Below, in pieces: positions 5,278 to 6,541 of a DNA stretch of 6,541 nucleotides. The position numbers and the translations under genes were made by a program. Source of the DNA: an uncultured Pseudomonadota bacterium (GTDB taxonomy: Bacteria > Pseudomonadota > Gammaproteobacteria > Burkholderiales > Methylophilaceae); NCBI GenBank assembly GCA_903860085.1, contig CAIOPD010000007.1, positions 1-6,541 on the forward strand. Reading direction: 5' to 3'. How positions within the stretch are numbered: the stretch's first letter is position 1; each line of letters starts with the position of its first letter. The notes beneath the pieces were generated by a model. The model searched no databases. It was not told the DNA's origin and saw only the letters and a program-made list of their open reading frames with translations.

Positions 5278-5904
5278 ATGAAAAACTTTACAGTGCTATT
5301 ATGGATTTTTTATTCACTCTCAACATCAAATGCTGCTATGGCTATTGAAGAACCAAAATTTAATCTAATTGCAAAAGAAAACGCTTTTGAGCTTCGCGTG
5401 TATCAACCAAAAATTATTGCCGAAGTATCCATTGATGCAGATTTGAGTGAGTCATCTAGTAAAGGTTTTAGATTAATCGCTGACTTCATATTTGGAAACA
5501 ATACTTCACGGCTAGGTGGAAGTGAAAAAATCAGTATGACTGCGCCAGTATCAGTGTATGAAAAATCTGAGCAAATATCCATGACTGCACCCCTAGGTGT
5601 TCAAGAAGTGAAGGATGGGTGGAAAGTTTATTTTGTTATGCCAAGCAAATACACCCTAGACAGCATCCCAAAGCCTAACAATGCTCAAGTGAGTATCAAG
5701 CAGATTCCTGCGAAGAAATTTGCAGTTATCAGATTCTCGGGTCTCGTTGACGAAGAGAAAATGAATAAGAAAGTTAAAGATTTAAATGAGTGGATCGTTA
5801 GTAGGAATCTCAAGCCAATTAGCAACCCAGAGCTTGCAAGATATAATCCACCTTGGACTTTGCCATTTTTAAGGCGAAACGAAGTGATGGTGGAAGTTGA
5901 TTAG
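5278..5904 (+). CDS. SOUL-family haem-binding protein, exported
   Basis: This 208-residue protein has an N-terminal signal peptide (hydrophobic 4-16, probable cleavage after NAA or AMA at 20-22), so it acts in the periplasm or is membrane-attached. The remainder is a SOUL domain: FELRVYQP at 37-44, KISMTAPVSVY at 84-94, YFVMPSKYTL at 118-127 and the C-terminal block YNPPWTLPFLRRNEVMVEV at 189-207. The SMTAP motif appears twice (86-90 and 101-105), a feature I recognise from bacterial SOUL proteins. Eukaryotic members (SOUL, HBP) bind haem or tetrapyrroles; the bacterial role is not established, and there is no CxxCH, so haem would not be covalent. The start is chosen because it gives the signal peptide; the ribosome site (AAGAAG) is weak. 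It is separated from the cytochrome operon by a terminator, so it is probably a separate transcript. Confidence 0.9.
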   Translation: MKNFTVLLWIFYSLSTSNAAMAIEEPKFNLIAKENAFELRVYQPKIIAEVSIDADLSESSSKGFRLIADFIFGNNTSRLGGSEKISMTAPVSVYEKSEQISMTAPLGVQEVKDGWKVYFVMPSKYTLDSIPKPNNAQVSIKQIPAKKFAVIRFSGLVDEEKMNKKVKDLNEWIVSRNLKPISNPELARYNPPWTLPFLRRNEVMVEVD

Positions 5905-5912
5905 CCAACGTA

Positions 5913-5959
5913 AGGTGTTGTAAAACACCTGAATATTATAGAGCAGCAAAATTTTTGCT
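5913..5959. repeat. Two small inverted repeats between the SOUL and MAPEG genes
   Basis: AGGTGTT (5913-5919) pairs with AACACCT (5924-5930) around GTAA, a stable small hairpin just after the SOUL stop. A second palindrome, AGCAAAA (5945-5951) with TTTTGCT (5953-5959), follows. Neither has a T-run on the plus strand, so they may be a weak terminator, an mRNA-stabilising end or processing signals. The next gene may be read through from the SOUL gene. Confidence 0.4.
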
Positions 5960-5978
5960 TAATGTATAGGAAAATATT

Positions 5979-6368
5979 ATGGATTTTCATCTCACGTCAC
6001 TTATCACAACATTCACGTTAATTTTACTTTTTGGAGTAGCTTTTAATGTTGGTAAGGCTAGGGCAAAGTATGAAATTGACGCTCCAGCTACAACAGGGCA
6101 CCCGAAGTTTGAGTTGGTTTATCGTGTACAGATGAATACAGTTGAAAATGCCGTGGCTTTTATTCCTGCACTTTGGCTATTTTCGTATTACGTTAGTGTG
6201 ATTTATGGTGCAGTGCTTGGTGTGGCATGGCTCGTAGGAAGAATCTGGTATGCCGTGGCATATTGTGAGGATGCTAAAAAACGTGGGGGTGGATTTGGTT
6301 TATCGCTCTTATCTTTTCTAATACTGACTACTGGTGCATTAATTGAAATCATAAGGCAGATGGTTTAA
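5979..6368 (+). CDS. MAPEG family inner-membrane protein
   Basis: This 129-residue protein has four predicted membrane helices (about 6-23, 56-72, 74-95 and 107-125). It carries the MAPEG signature ELVYRVQMNTVENAVAFIP at 45-63, with R49, N53, E56 and N57, and a later GRIWYAVAY block (87-95). MAPEG proteins (microsomal glutathione transferase and leukotriene C4 synthase relatives) are trimeric membrane proteins that often bind glutathione; the reaction catalysed by most bacterial members is unknown. AGGA at 5968-5971, seven bases before the ATG, supports the start. It follows the SOUL gene by 74 bases on the same strand. Length is normal and the protein is complete. Confidence 0.9.
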   Translation: MDFHLTSLITTFTLILLFGVAFNVGKARAKYEIDAPATTGHPKFELVYRVQMNTVENAVAFIPALWLFSYYVSVIYGAVLGVAWLVGRIWYAVAYCEDAKKRGGGFGLSLLSFLILTTGALIEIIRQMV

Positions 6369-6416
6369 ATCAATATATTTGGTATTACAATCTCGAAAGG
6401 ATTAAGACAAAATTAA

Positions 6417-6453
6417 AAGGACTGAGTCCTGTGGAAAACAGAAATCAGTCCTT
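6417..6453 (-). terminator. Hairpin after the MAPEG gene, stronger as a minus-strand terminator
   Basis: AAGGACTGA (6417-6425) pairs with TCAGTCCTT (6445-6453). The 19-base loop contains a further CTGT/ACAG stem (6429-6432 with 6438-6441). On the minus strand the stem is followed by TTTTAATTTT; on the plus strand only by a broken T tract (TTATCTATT). It may act in both directions, ending the MAPEG transcript and a minus-strand gene to the right. Confidence 0.6.
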
Positions 6454-6541
6454 ATCTATTAACCCAAATTAAAAGTCCAACATTTAGGGGTCAGTTCAAG
6501 AAGCGCCTTTTTAGTCATTTAAATTTATTAATGACTTAGCC
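6454..6541. other. Gene-free tail; possible end of a minus-strand gene
   Basis: No complete gene is visible. One minus-strand frame is open from the window edge to a TAA at 6511-6513 (ending ...AKSLINLND), which could be the C-terminus of a gene lying to the right, but ten codons prove nothing. AGTCATT (6513-6519) and AATGACT (6530-6536) form a small inverted repeat with a ten-base spacer. Confidence 0.25.

Noticed and set aside
6484..6510. AGGGGTCAGTTCAAG stretch resembling motifs near REP-associated transposases
   Set aside because: It is a single short copy with no paired repeat or transposase in the window; the resemblance is too weak to call.

Overview
The window looks like a chromosomal segment of a betaproteobacterial methylotroph, most likely Methylophilaceae (Methylophilus/Methylotenera/Methylovorus group). 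The main reasons are a close relative of the Methylophilus methylotrophus cytochrome c'' gene, a cytochrome cL-like 'methanol metabolism-related' c-type cytochrome directly upstream of it, and the tail of an NAD-dependent formate dehydrogenase (fds) operon. Base composition is moderately AT-rich throughout. I see no transposase, phage gene, tRNA, rRNA or CRISPR array.

Layout. (1) 1-1685, plus strand: the 3' part of fdhD/fdsC, then fdsD and a TauE/SafE-type membrane transporter, closely spaced. The fds genes serve the last step of one-carbon oxidation, formate to CO2. (2) 1700-3316, minus strand: a large GT39/ArnT-like integral membrane glycosyltransferase, convergent with the transporter; one hairpin overlaps both stop codons. 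(3) 3523-3765, minus strand: rpmE2, the zinc-free (type B) ribosomal protein L31, with a convincing intrinsic terminator, a good sigma70 promoter and a structured leader. (4) 3766-4071: a divergent regulatory region with a perfect 9-bp inverted repeat (3979-3999) and a tandemly repeated set of -10-like boxes in front of the cytochromes. (5) 4072-5126, plus strand: two periplasmic monohaem c-type cytochromes, probably one transcript, closed by a strong terminator. (6) 5278-6368, plus strand: an exported SOUL haem-binding protein and a four-helix MAPEG-family membrane protein. (7) 6417-6541: a hairpin whose T-rich side favours the minus strand, and a gene-free tail where a minus-strand gene may end.

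How the genes may work together. Formate dehydrogenase maturation and its small subunit belong to cytoplasmic C1 oxidation. The two cytochromes belong to periplasmic electron transfer, plausibly at the methanol dehydrogenase end of the same pathway (inference). The most interesting part is the cytochrome pair with its operator-like palindrome. The second cytochrome has a histidine where the O2-binding SHP homologues have the haem-ligating asparagine, which matches the redox-driven ligand-release chemistry known for cytochrome c''. The first has two extra cysteines outside its haem motif. Most of the remaining genes are recognisable families with ordinary architecture.
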